32,073 nt of DNA from a virus: the IMG/VR virus record IMGVR_UViG_3300035698_004441, positions 1-32,073 of that record, one strand, 5' to 3'. The notes under the pieces are model-generated. The model did no database searches and had not been told where the DNA came from. It saw only the letters and a list, made by a program, of their open reading frames with translations. Numbering within the stretch: the stretch's first letter is position 1; each line of letters starts with the position of its first letter. Of the stretch, positions 7,086 to 14,433 are shown one piece after another. The position numbers and the translations under genes were made by a program.

Positions 7086-9026
7086 ATGGCCGGTATAAAA
7101 CACCTGACAGACATTTACAGAGTACAAGGAAAAGAGTTTATCACAAAACTCTTCGATGGCTTTGTTACAGTCAACGAAAAATTGGACGGAAGTGCATTCT
7201 CAGTCGAGAAGAATTTCGTAACCAAAGAGCTTGAATTTTACAAGAGAAACAACAACGTTCCAATATCATTGGTTGATCGAACATTAGCCAGATTCTATGA
7301 GAAGCCAATCGAACATTTCAATAGTCTACGTATTGAGATAAAAGATAAGATGCCACAAGGCTGGAGATTCGGTTTCGAATACCTTCTATCTGAGCGTCCT
7401 CAAGAGATTGCTTACGATCGAATTCCAAAGAATTCGTTGGTTCTATCTTACATACACGTCAGAAATGGTTCTGGTCAAATTATCAGAACGATCCAAGATA
7501 AAGATGATCTAGACAAATGGGGAGACATTCTCCAGGTTGAACGACCACCAATTATATTTCAAGGTGTTCTTAACGATGAGCAGAAGATTCAGATTATGGA
7601 TTTCCTTGATACACCGAGGACAGAGCTAAATCTTAAATTCAAGACTGAATCTTTTATCAAATACATTATATCGGTTCTTAACCCTAAGTTGAGAAAGACC
7701 TTATTGAATGATGATCTTAGTAAGCCTATTGAAGGTGTTGTGTTTAGATTCGGATCCGTTGATCAAGAAGTTGTATTGGCCAAACTAGTCGATCCTATTT
7801 TTCAGGAACTAGCAAAGCAGAAATTATCAACACCGACCGGTGGTAACGATATTTATCATATCACATTGCTTGACATCATGAATTACTTTGATGGTCTTAA
7901 CCTTAACAAGTTCAAGCCAATGGGTCGTTCATATGATGAGCGTTATATCAATTTCATATCCAAAGCATTTAATGATCTCGTTGCAGATCATGGAGAGGAT
8001 TATGAAGATGTTGATTTCAATGAACCAGAATATCTTAAGAAACCAGAATTCGATTTGAACGCTGAGTTTATTGATGACCAAGTTACCTTGAGTCATATTG
8101 ATCGTGCAGATGGTCTTAAGAAACTATTCAAGATCATGCTTTCAGCTTTCAAGAACAAGCGACGTAAAGTAACTGGAATATTCACAAAGGGTGTCATAGA
8201 ACAGTTCAATCAAACTGTTGATATGATTAACAGACACTTGATGCAAAATTTACGAATCGTAGAAAGTGAAGTTCCATTATTTGGTGACTTCCTAGATCGA
8301 AGAGGTCGAGGTGCAGAAATTGCAGAAACCGAGGAAGAAGATTCGGAAGAGGAAGAACTATATGCTGAAGACGAACCTAAAGACGAACGTGAATTTGATG
8401 CTGAGAAGTTCAGAGAAAAAATGGACAGTCTTGAAGGTGGTGAAGAAAAAGACGAAGGCAAGAAGAAAAGAAAGGCCGGTAAAAAGGTCAATATGATTGT
8501 TGGTCGTTTCCAACCATTCCACAATGGTCACATGGAGATGATCGAAGAGATCTATTCAGTAAACAAGTATCCAGTAATGATTGTTGCGGTTCACCCGGGA
8601 CATAACAAATCTGGTAAGAGTCCATTATCATTAACTACAATGCGAACCATGCTCGAGAATCTTCAACAAGATGGTAATGGTAAGATTTGTGGACACCGTA
8701 TTATCGGTCGTGGATTCATTGGAGACATTATAGAAGCGGTCAGACCAGATTTCGAGCCTGTTCTATGGGGTGTTGGACCAGACAGAATCATTGGTTATCA
8801 GAAACAACTTGAGCATAATTACATGCGAAAGAATGAATTAAATCTTGATGAGCGATTTACTGTTATGGAAACCAAACGATACATGAGTGGTACGGATGTT
8901 CGAGAGAATATCTTCAATGATTCATTCGGTGCATTCAAAGCACAAGTTCCTAAAAGCGTTCAAACCATATTTCCATTACTCCGTAATGACATCTTGAAGT
9001 ATGATCTACCAGCTAAAGAAGAGTAA
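7086..9026 (+). CDS. nucleic-acid ligase fused to NMN adenylyltransferase (NadM/NadR type)
   Basis: Two enzymes are joined in 646 residues. Residues 1 to about 400 hold a covalent nucleotidyltransferase (ligase) domain: motif I EKLDGS with the AMP-accepting Lys32, a motif III-like GWRFGFEYLL, motif IV IEGVVFRFG and a motif V-like LAKLVDP. It is more likely an RNA ligase than a replicative DNA ligase, but this is not certain. An acidic then lysine-rich linker spans about 405-465. From residue 466 follows an NMN adenylyltransferase domain with GRFQPFHNGH (HxGH ATP site) and SGTDVREN (SGTxVR), which makes NAD+ from NMN and ATP. It would complete the NAD+ route begun by the PRPP-synthetase homologue and NadV at 28-32 kb. 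No frame break is visible. Confidence 0.85.
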   Translation: MAGIKHLTDIYRVQGKEFITKLFDGFVTVNEKLDGSAFSVEKNFVTKELEFYKRNNNVPISLVDRTLARFYEKPIEHFNSLRIEIKDKMPQGWRFGFEYLLSERPQEIAYDRIPKNSLVLSYIHVRNGSGQIIRTIQDKDDLDKWGDILQVERPPIIFQGVLNDEQKIQIMDFLDTPRTELNLKFKTESFIKYIISVLNPKLRKTLLNDDLSKPIEGVVFRFGSVDQEVVLAKLVDPIFQELAKQKLSTPTGGNDIYHITLLDIMNYFDGLNLNKFKPMGRSYDERYINFISKAFNDLVADHGEDYEDVDFNEPEYLKKPEFDLNAEFIDDQVTLSHIDRADGLKKLFKIMLSAFKNKRRKVTGIFTKGVIEQFNQTVDMINRHLMQNLRIVESEVPLFGDFLDRRGRGAEIAETEEEDSEEEELYAEDEPKDEREFDAEKFREKMDSLEGGEEKDEGKKKRKAGKKVNMIVGRFQPFHNGHMEMIEEIYSVNKYPVMIVAVHPGHNKSGKSPLSLTTMRTMLENLQQDGNGKICGHRIIGRGFIGDIIEAVRPDFEPVLWGVGPDRIIGYQKQLEHNYMRKNELNLDERFTVMETKRYMSGTDVRENIFNDSFGAFKAQVPKSVQTIFPLLRNDILKYDLPAKEE

Positions 9027-9030
9027 TGAT

Positions 9031-9076
9031 ACCGAAAGAGGAAATTTCATTTATCCTCTAACCGTTCTATTTCGGG
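9031..9076 (+). other. nested inverted repeat, possible terminator or processing hairpin
   Basis: CCGAAA (9032-9037) pairs with TTTCGG (9070-9075), and inside it GAGGA (9038-9042) pairs with TCCTC (9054-9058). There is no T-run, so RNA processing or mRNA 3'-end protection is as likely as termination. Confidence 0.45.
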
Positions 9077-9119
9077 TGTTGTATCAAACTTTCTACCCCA
9101 CTTTAAATATTGATCCTTG

Positions 9120-9212
9120 ATGATTGAAACTCTATTTACACCAGAGATGATCGAGCAACAACCGGATATGGAATTCAATTTCTTAAAATACCTGAAGAAC
9201 AGAGAATTTTAA
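9120..9212 (+). CDS. small protein of unknown function (30 aa)
   Basis: A complete 30-codon frame (MIETLFTPEMIEQQPDMEF... ending KNREF) lies alone in the gap after the ligase fusion. Its composition is normal for this phage, but a frame this short could occur by chance. Confidence 0.4.
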   Translation: MIETLFTPEMIEQQPDMEFNFLKYLKNREF

Positions 9213-9213
9213 C

Positions 9214-9223
9214 GATATATAAG
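9214..9223 (+). promoter_or_regulatory. GATATATAAG motif, putative late promoter
   Basis: It is the same core as at 5690, 12442, 12951 and 27162. It heads the run of capsid-leader genes that starts at 9264, with a 13-codon frame (9226-9267, MKRIKSTKSTKAS) in between. Confidence 0.4.
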
Positions 9224-9225
9224 GT

Positions 9226-9267
9226 ATGAAAAGAATTAAATCTACTAAATCTACTAAAGCATCATGA
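9226..9267 (+). CDS. 13-codon leader-like ORF
   Basis: MKRIKSTKSTKAS ends in a TGA that overlaps the ATG of the next gene (ATGA). It may act only to couple ribosomes to the downstream gene; it may also be chance. Confidence 0.25.
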   Translation: MKRIKSTKSTKAS

Positions 9268-9575
9268 GTAACGTGAAGAAATTTAATGAACTTTTCGAAG
9301 GTCAATATGGTATGGAGAAATTTGATTTGGAATCTTCCAACCGAACTGTAATTGGTGTAGAGTGGAGAACAGGGAGAACAAACATTGGATTTGTTGCTGT
9401 TGCCTTACATGATTCACACGAGTGGACAGTTTATATCTGTGGCGTTCCTGGAAAAGATGAAGTATCTGACGTGAAATTGGTTGCCGATTATGGTACTCGA
9501 TTATCTGAAGAAGAAGGAACAGCATTCTTCCCACATTTGGAAGCACCCGAAAAATATACATACAAAGGACGATGA
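9264..9575 (+). CDS. small protein with capsid-targeting-like leader (103 aa)
   Basis: The first 12 residues, MSNVKKFNELFE|G, have alternating basic and aromatic/leucine residues and an LFE site, like the leader that directs T4 internal proteins into the prohead before gp21 cleavage. The remaining ~90 residues look like a small beta-rich fold (TVIGVEWRTGRTNIGFVAVAL, EWTVYICGVPG). No family was recognised. It overlaps the next gene by ATGA, which has a similar leader. A head-packaged, injected protein is inferred. Confidence 0.7.
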   Translation: MSNVKKFNELFEGQYGMEKFDLESSNRTVIGVEWRTGRTNIGFVAVALHDSHEWTVYICGVPGKDEVSDVKLVADYGTRLSEEEGTAFFPHLEAPEKYTYKGR

Positions 9576-10087
9576 GCAGAATACACGATTTTAAGAACTT
9601 CCTTAATGAGATGAACGGATATGGTGAAGAACCATTCTTTTACATCCAAGATGGAGATCTACATAATTACATGTTCAAGATTGAAGATGGTAAGAACGTA
9701 GAGCGTGGTATGGTTATCTCAATAGGTAACTTCAGTAGGTTTACACAACCCGCCGAAGCTAAGAATGCTTATGGCGTTATCACAATTGTAGAAATGAGTC
9801 CGGAGGCACTGGATCAAGCCGTAGCAGATGAAGGTAAGTTCGAGACTAACGAGTCCCGTATTGATGCCGATGATGCTGCTATGGAGAAGATCATGCACAC
9901 ATTAACAGAAGTCATCAACGATTATCTACAGAAATCACCTAAGGTGAACAAGTTCTATGATGAGATGCAAGCAACGTTACATTCTGCAAATTATGCAGCG
10001 AGCTTTAAAGGATCTACAGAAGAATGGCCAGGAGACTGGAAATTCCAAGAGATTGAAAACGGTAAATTGAATTTAGTATCAAAATGA
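9572..10087 (+). CDS. protein with capsid-targeting-like leader (171 aa)
   Basis: The leader MSRIHDFKNFLNE|M matches the pattern of its neighbours, with an LNE site. The mature part of about 158 residues is acidic, with FFYIQDGDLHNYMFKIEDGK near the start and a helical C-terminal region (AAMEKIMHTLTEVINDYLQK). No known domain was recognised. Both ends overlap neighbours by ATGA, so translation is coupled to the genes at 9264 and 10084. Confidence 0.7.
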   Translation: MSRIHDFKNFLNEMNGYGEEPFFYIQDGDLHNYMFKIEDGKNVERGMVISIGNFSRFTQPAEAKNAYGVITIVEMSPEALDQAVADEGKFETNESRIDADDAAMEKIMHTLTEVINDYLQKSPKVNKFYDEMQATLHSANYAASFKGSTEEWPGDWKFQEIENGKLNLVSK

Positions 10088-10506
10088 AAAACATAAAATT
10101 ATTTGAAGACTTCGACATTAACGAAGGATCATACGAAGACTTCCTTACAAACAATGCTGATGAGATCAAGCAAGCAATTGATGAGATCAAGCAAGCTAGT
10201 GAAAAACTGAAGGACCTTAGTCCAGAGGAATACGAAAAAATTGTGAAAGCTGCTTTTGCCCCACATGAAGATACTTATGATCGTACGATCACAGAATTTG
10301 TAGATTCAAGTTTGGGTAACCCACATGGTATAGATGCAAGAGACATTGCAGATACAGCGATCCGAAATGAAAATCAAACTGGTACAGAAGCCATTATGAT
10401 TCTTGATGCCATCTCAACTATTACAAGTAGCATCATTCACCCTAGAACAGGAACAGGACGACCTAACAGACCAAGAAGAGGTCCGGGTTTCATTCCAACT
10501 AAATAA
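10084..10506 (+). CDS. protein with capsid-targeting-like leader (140 aa)
   Basis: The leader MKNIKLFEDFDINE|G ends in an INE site. Next comes a helical region with a tandem duplication (DEIKQAIDEIKQAS), encoded by near-identical 21-bp repeats at about 10162-10203. The C-terminus is basic and Pro/Gly-rich (GRPNRPRRGPGF), which could bind nucleic acid. T4 internal proteins are likewise small, charged and DNA-associated. Function is unknown. Confidence 0.7.
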   Translation: MKNIKLFEDFDINEGSYEDFLTNNADEIKQAIDEIKQASEKLKDLSPEEYEKIVKAAFAPHEDTYDRTITEFVDSSLGNPHGIDARDIADTAIRNENQTGTEAIMILDAISTITSSIIHPRTGTGRPNRPRRGPGFIPTK

Positions 10507-10510
10507 TATA

Positions 10511-11167
10511 ATGTCTGCCAAGACTAGTAAATATAAAGTTCCAAAGAATGTGGTTAAGATCCCAGACGGGGATACTGGCTACAATCTGGTCAAATCAAAG
10601 TATAACCGCTTTATTTGGACGTGGAACAATGCGCCTAAGAATGAGGACAATGACTATAAGCCTAAGCACATCAAACATCTTGATGAATCCGAGGAGATAG
10701 AAGGTGGTATTGCTGATGGTAAGAGCTTACAAGATCTATCCGATGAGCATGAAGTAACAGTTGAGCATATTGAAAGCCAACTGTACAAGGGTATCAAAGT
10801 CGAGATGGAACATACAACAAGTATGTCTACTGCTGAGGAAATTGCCATGGACCATATATTTGAAGATCCATATTATTATGATAAACTTGCAACTATTGAT
10901 TCGCACGAAGAGGAAGGAGCAAACGATCTAGAGCTGGAGGATGAAAATACTGATGAAGCATCAGGATGGGACGTAGATATGGGAACTACTTCTGGTATGG
11001 GACAAGCTGCAGGATCAGCAAAAGGAACAGTCGGTTATCGTAGTGGTCCGTTATCAAATGGAAAAATGTTGCCTACAGATGCTCACGAAGACCCTGATGA
11101 AAGGGAACAAAGAAAGAAGAGTAACATACAACGATTCAAAGATTTTAAACCTAAAAATAAAAAATGA
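10511..11167 (+). CDS. hypothetical protein with DUF5661-like segment
   Basis: I take the start at ATG 10511 (MSAKTSKYKVPKNVVKIPDG), 4 bp after the preceding gene, because an upstream frame extension overlaps that gene. The middle contains GIKVEMEHTTSMSTAEEIAM and DHIFEDPYYYDKL, which resembles the 'EHT...A.EIA.DHL.EDP.YY..L' pattern I associate with DUF5661 phage proteins; this is from memory. Just before it, DGKSLQDLSDEHEVTVEHI looks like a small helix-turn-helix. The tail is acidic, then Gly-rich, then basic. The stop overlaps the next gene (ATGA). Function is unknown. Confidence 0.7.
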   Translation: MSAKTSKYKVPKNVVKIPDGDTGYNLVKSKYNRFIWTWNNAPKNEDNDYKPKHIKHLDESEEIEGGIADGKSLQDLSDEHEVTVEHIESQLYKGIKVEMEHTTSMSTAEEIAMDHIFEDPYYYDKLATIDSHEEEGANDLELEDENTDEASGWDVDMGTTSGMGQAAGSAKGTVGYRSGPLSNGKMLPTDAHEDPDEREQRKKSNIQRFKDFKPKNKK

Positions 11168-11607
11168 TGATTGCAATGATTGGCGTAAACGTAGTAATTG
11201 GTGTTGTATGTGTAGTAATGGTGTTAGTGATAGCAGCATTTATATGGAAGTATAACCAAGACAAGACAAAAACTGCTGGAGAAGTAGTTGATTCTTTAAT
11301 TGATGATGTTGAAGATGCGGTTGAAGAACTGGCAGAAGACATCAAAGAAGAAGTCGAGGATGTGGTTGACGATATTAAAGAGGAAGCCGTTGAAGTATAC
11401 GATAACTTTCAAGACTTAATCACAGACAAAGCTGTATTGGTTCTTATTGAATCGCTTAGCCGTATTAAGACGAAGACTCGTGTTTGGTTCATGGCAAATG
11501 GTAAGACTAAGGTTGAAGCCGATGCGATCATGGCAGACATCAGTAAGCCGTTCGATGCAAAGGGTATGGATTTAGAATCCGCCCCATTCAAATTCACAAA
11601 AAAATAA
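11164..11607 (+). CDS. membrane-anchored coiled-coil-like protein
   Basis: One N-terminal membrane helix (residues ~3-27, rich in V, I, M and A) is followed by a strongly acidic helical stretch (VEDAVEELAEDIKEEVEDVV) of heptad-like character. A basic C-terminal region follows (SRIKTKTRVWFMANGKTKVE). The orientation is probably N-out, C-in. It is a 147-residue protein with start ATGATG at 11164. No family was recognised. It could be an inner-membrane host-modifying protein. Confidence 0.65.
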   Translation: MMIAMIGVNVVIGVVCVVMVLVIAAFIWKYNQDKTKTAGEVVDSLIDDVEDAVEELAEDIKEEVEDVVDDIKEEAVEVYDNFQDLITDKAVLVLIESLSRIKTKTRVWFMANGKTKVEADAIMADISKPFDAKGMDLESAPFKFTKK

Positions 11608-12003
11608 GTGAAACATTTAGAAACTTTAAACGAAAAATTCGGCGATATTAAAGGATTTGGTTCTAGTGGTAATTTAGAATTCAAAACCACTTTAGATGAC
11701 ATCATTGTTGATGTGGCTAATAGTCCATTTGAAGATGCTGATTTTAGACAGAATGGTTTCATAGAATGGGAACTTGGTCTCAACCTTAATAGAGCAGGGA
11801 TTGAGTGGTTCGGTGAGTCAGTAAGACGTGTTTTGCTTTCGGTTAGGGTAAATGAAGAAGATACAGAGTTTGAAATCGATAGTAATATCGAAACAGAGAA
11901 ACTCAATATTACCAAATCGTGTTATGTAACAAAGATTGATATTGACATGCATGATAGTACGGATCATACCGATTGGGATACGGTAGTTTATATTGGTAAT
12001 TAG
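11608..12003 (+). CDS. hypothetical protein with GTG start
   Basis: The frame opens directly after the previous stop with GTG: (M)KHLETLNEKFGDIKGFG. The start resembles the capsid leaders (LNE), though it is shorter and weaker than those at 9264-10084. The protein is acidic, beta-rich and soluble (131 residues). Its stop TAG lies at the junction of a perfect 17-bp tandem duplication, so the present C-terminus may be recent. Function is unknown. Confidence 0.65.
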   Translation: MKHLETLNEKFGDIKGFGSSGNLEFKTTLDDIIVDVANSPFEDADFRQNGFIEWELGLNLNRAGIEWFGESVRRVLLSVRVNEEDTEFEIDSNIETEKLNITKSCYVTKIDIDMHDSTDHTDWDTVVYIGN

Positions 12004-12017
12004 TTTATATTGGTAAT
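11984..12017 (+). repeat. perfect 17-bp tandem duplication
   Basis: TAGTTTATATTGGTAAT occurs twice in direct succession (11984-12000 and 12001-12017). The second copy supplies the TAG stop of the preceding gene. Confidence 0.9.
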
Positions 12018-12033
12018 CCAGAATTGTAAATAA

Positions 12034-12045
12034 TTCTTATCTTTA
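12034..12045 (+). promoter_or_regulatory. TTCTTATCTTTA promoter-like element
   Basis: It contains TATCTTTA, close to the Bacteroidetes -7 consensus TAnnTTTG. The ATG of the broken ART-like gene follows after 6 nt. Matching elements occur at 15397, 16076, 22287, 24431 and 27751. Confidence 0.6.
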
Positions 12046-12051
12046 CGGGAA

Positions 12052-12450
12052 ATGTACCCGTAACTTTCAAAAGACTTTTTCACGGATCTAAGAGATCGCC
12101 TAATGCTTATCGTAAGCGTGAGGTTATCTATTATACAGATCACCCAGAAGTTGCTGAGACTTATGGTGATGTTTATGTTGTTGGTTCCAGGAAATACTGA
12201 TGGGCTAATTATTGGAAACATCATGGATACTAAGTTTGGTGAAGTTCCGTTACATGTAGATCGTGACTGGCGTGGTTTACCAATATTTGATTTTGAAGAT
12301 CAGGCCGATGAATATTACGACCATCTCGATTACTTCACAAGTACCTTAGTTATTGTTCCAAATATGCATCCAAATATGCATCCATTCAACAAAAATTTCC
12401 ACGTTAGGATAGAAGATGCCGAAACTTTTTCTAAATTTGTTGATATATAA
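12052..12450 (+). pseudogene. frame-broken ADP-ribosyltransferase-like (ART/MuF-type) gene
   Basis: After the promoter-like element the ATG at 12052 hits a stop after three codons. The neighbouring frame then reads clean protein: VTFKRLFHGSKRSP, EVIYYTDHPEVAETYGDVYVV, ending at TGA 12198-12200. A third segment continues in the ATG's frame with PGNTDGLIIGNIMDTKF and a TLVIVPN strand to 12450. Together these resemble small phage ART-type domains: 'FHG', 'Y.TD.PEVA..YG', then 'DG.II.NI.D' and a final strand. One missing C in CCC (12057-12059) and one extra base near 12183-12198 would restore a single ORF of about 132 codons. A 12-bp in-frame duplication (PNMHPNMH) lies near 12358-12381. Confidence 0.5.
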
Positions 12451-12451
12451 G
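12442..12451 (+). promoter_or_regulatory. GATATATAAG motif upstream of tmRNA
   Basis: The motif overlaps the stop of the preceding frame and ends 14 nt before the first base of the tmRNA, a suitable distance for a late-type promoter core. Confidence 0.4.
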
Positions 12452-12465
12452 AGTACAATATTTAT

Positions 12466-12913
12466 GGGGCCGAATGGCATTTGACATACGGTAGTTCATA
12501 TTGAGTAAGCATGTGGTGTCCGCCTTGAGACACGTTAATAAAGAGGGGCAATGCTATAACAGGCAACATTGTTAACAGGGCCGTTGAGGCCACTCTTAAT
12601 GTCGTACGATCTATCGCTCCAGTAGCGATGGGTTATGAAGCTGGAGAGCTTCGCCTAGCGGCCTAAGAGCTGAGGACCGTCGGACCAAGTTCGGCACCTC
12701 GTAGAAAAAAACTCAAAGCCGTCGAGGTCGATACCAACGGGATATAAAACGGAACAGTTCGGAGTATCACATATACTTCGATAGTTGTGGGGCATGAAGC
12801 ATAAGTCCTTGTGATAAATTGTGATAATTTGCAGGTGTAAGAAAAACCTGATAAACATGTAGAAAACCGATTTGATACAGTATTGGACGAGGGTTCGAAA
12901 CCCTCCGGCTCCA
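12466..12913 (+). ncRNA. ssrA: transfer-messenger RNA (tmRNA)
   Basis: tmRNA with SmpB rescues stalled ribosomes and tags the nascent chain for proteolysis. The 5' GGGGCCG (12466-12472) pairs over 7 bp with CGGCTCC (12906-12912), with one G-U pair; A12913 is the discriminator. A canonical T arm GAGGG-TTCGAAA-CCCTC lies at 12889-12905. The 5' part keeps tmRNA-like TTGACATACGG and AAGCATGTGGTG blocks; CATGT can pair with ACATG near 12854. A tag frame runs to TAA 12664-12666, encoding GYEAGELRLAA from 12631, or two codons more (A-M) from 12625. It ends in the typical LAA. The 3' CCA is only partly encoded (ACCG). The length of about 448 nt is above the E. coli 363. Confidence 0.88.
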
Positions 12914-12950
12914 CCGGAGCTGTTTTGTACCTTTTTTCTAAATATATTTC

Positions 12951-12960
12951 GATATATAAA
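12951..12960 (+). promoter_or_regulatory. GATATATAAA motif upstream of GIY-YIG gene
   Basis: The same core as the other late-like motifs lies 15 nt before the ATG at 12976, in the gap between tmRNA and the endonuclease gene. The gap also has a T-rich stretch (12931-12938) that could end the tmRNA transcript. Confidence 0.35.
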
Positions 12961-12975
12961 GAAAAAAGGTATACG

Positions 12976-13572
12976 ATGGCGAGAAAACCCAAAAAATACC
13001 ATTACATTTATAAAACAACTTGTAAAGTAAATGGTAAGTATTATGTAGGAATGCATAGTACAGATAATTTAGATGATGGATATTTAGGTTCGGGTACATA
13101 TCTTTGGCGTGTTATTAACAAATATGGCAAAGAAAACTTTGATGTGGAGATATTAGAATACTTAAATACACGAAATGAATTAAAAGAAAGAGAGGCGGAA
13201 CTAGTCAATGAACAATTTATCGGAGATTTATTATGTATGAATTTGAAACCCGGTGGCTATGGCGGGTTTAATTCTAAAGAACATCAAATTAAGTGTTCAA
13301 CAGCAGGAAATGTTGGTTATGTTAACAAATTAAAAACCGATCCAAACTTTAAGATTAAGGTTAGCGCCAACACATCAAGCAGAAATCGAAAAATGTGGGA
13401 AGATCCAGAATATAGAGAATATATGATGGAACATTGTGGTAACTCAACAACCGGAAAAATTTGCATAAATAATAAAGTGCAAAATAAATTTATCCTACCA
13501 ACAGAGTTAGAAGAAATGGTAAATCTCGGATGGAAACGAGGTAGAAAAACAAAAGAATCAACGAAAAAATGA
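12976..13572 (+). CDS. GIY-YIG homing endonuclease
   Basis: The N-terminus has the GIY-YIG nuclease pattern: YHYIYKTTCKVNGKYYVGMH (residues ~8-27), then GYLGSGTYLWRVINKYGKENF with a catalytic-type Arg. The acidic residue is likely in EAELVNEQF. The middle has GGYGGFN and NUMOD3-like segments, and the C-terminus KICINNKVQNKFILPTELE resembles a DNA-binding NUMOD module. I choose ATG 12976 because the longer frame would start inside the tmRNA. The gene stands free just downstream of the tmRNA, as homing genes often do beside RNA genes. The stop overlaps the next gene (ATGA). Confidence 0.85.
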   Translation: MARKPKKYHYIYKTTCKVNGKYYVGMHSTDNLDDGYLGSGTYLWRVINKYGKENFDVEILEYLNTRNELKEREAELVNEQFIGDLLCMNLKPGGYGGFNSKEHQIKCSTAGNVGYVNKLKTDPNFKIKVSANTSSRNRKMWEDPEYREYMMEHCGNSTTGKICINNKVQNKFILPTELEEMVNLGWKRGRKTKESTKK

Positions 13573-14000
13573 ATATCAAAAATTTTACTACTATAATAGA
13601 TACTGGAAATTTCGAGGTTGAAAATGATAATATGCGTTTATGTACAGACAACTTGAGTATATCAATGAGTATGGAAGTTGTTAATGACCTTGACATAAAG
13701 AATGAACATATCTATTTAAAGTATGCGAAGTGCGCTGAATTCTATAAAATTAACTATTACTATAATAATAATTTAGTCTTTAGTAGATACTGCTTCCAAG
13801 TTATAGGCCTTTTGGATTACCCTACTTTTTATTTACCTGTACCGCTGGGACCGAAAGCTGAAGGTAAATTTTATTACAGTGAAAATAAAATCAGAAAATT
13901 GAACAACGTCTTACACGGAAACGACAGTTTTTACAATACCGGTGTAGACAAGGTTATCACATATCTTAATGGTCATGATTCAGTTATTATGGCTATTTAA
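13569..14000 (+). CDS. hypothetical protein (143 aa)
   Basis: The soluble, Tyr/Asn-rich protein starts MNIKNFTTIIDTGNFEVEND and ends GHDSVIMAI. It looks beta-rich. Its ATG overlaps the endonuclease stop, so it may have been acquired with that gene. It is more AT-rich than the flanking core genes, like the endonuclease. No family was recognised. Confidence 0.6.
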   Translation: MNIKNFTTIIDTGNFEVENDNMRLCTDNLSISMSMEVVNDLDIKNEHIYLKYAKCAEFYKINYYYNNNLVFSRYCFQVIGLLDYPTFYLPVPLGPKAEGKFYYSENKIRKLNNVLHGNDSFYNTGVDKVITYLNGHDSVIMAI

Positions 14001-14026
14001 CCGTATAAATTTAAACAAAATAAAGA

Positions 14027-14209
14027 ATGGGATTCTTTGATAATATTATAGGTGCAGCAGTGAAAACTGCACTTACGCCAGTAGCAATCGTTAAAGACGT
14101 TGTTAATGTGGGAACAGGAGAAGAAGCAGATACAACTAAGAAATTGGTTGGGTCTGCTGTAGAAGATGCAGGAGATGCATTGAATGATCTTGTAGATGGA
14201 GAATTTTAA
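14027..14209 (+). CDS. small amphipathic phage protein (60 aa)
   Basis: MGFFDNIIGAAVKTALTPVA opens a short Ala/Val/Asp-rich protein that ends DLVDGEF. Short 'MGFFD.I.GA' proteins are frequent in phages, without a known role to my knowledge. The start helix is amphipathic and may touch membranes. It overlaps the next frame (ATG 14196) by 14 bp. Confidence 0.6.
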   Translation: MGFFDNIIGAAVKTALTPVAIVKDVVNVGTGEEADTTKKLVGSAVEDAGDALNDLVDGEF

Positions 14210-14433
14210 ATTGCTTTATACCTATACAATAGAAGGCAAAAACTATTCGGTATATGGCGGTAATTTGGAAGAAATGAAAAGAGTTGCTGATATTCTTGGC
14301 TGGCCATTTCCAGAATTTCAAACATTAACAAAGTTGATAGATAAAAAAAACAATACGAAACGCATTTAAAAAATTGGTTGCCGATAAGAAAATTGTATCT
14401 TACTCTAACGGAGAGATTACTAAAAAGAATTGA
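14196..14433 (+). pseudogene. small gene broken at an A8 run, copy 1 of a paralogous pair
   Basis: The first frame (MENFKLLYTYTIEGKNYSVY... to TAA 14367-14369) is interrupted after a run of eight A (14343-14350). With one A fewer the frame would continue DKKTIRNAFKKLVADKKIVS to TGA 14431-14433, giving 78 residues. The continuation reads like real protein, so a single-base insertion or a slippage site is likely. The second copy at 14586 shares YTxxIEGxxYxVYG, EEMKRVA and PFPEF. Confidence 0.55.

Noticed and set aside
12883-12975. Longer start for the GIY-YIG endonuclease
   Set aside because: The extension lies inside the 3' end of the tmRNA and adds no nuclease-domain sequence; ATG 12976 sits just before the GIY-YIG core.
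12655-13056. Minus-strand ORFs across the tmRNA and endonuclease start
   Set aside because: They are antisense to a well-supported RNA and show no recognisable protein features.
14343-14351. Programmed -1 frameshift at A-AAA-AAC
   Set aside because: The slippery heptamer would shift to the -1 frame, but the protein-like continuation lies in the +1 frame.
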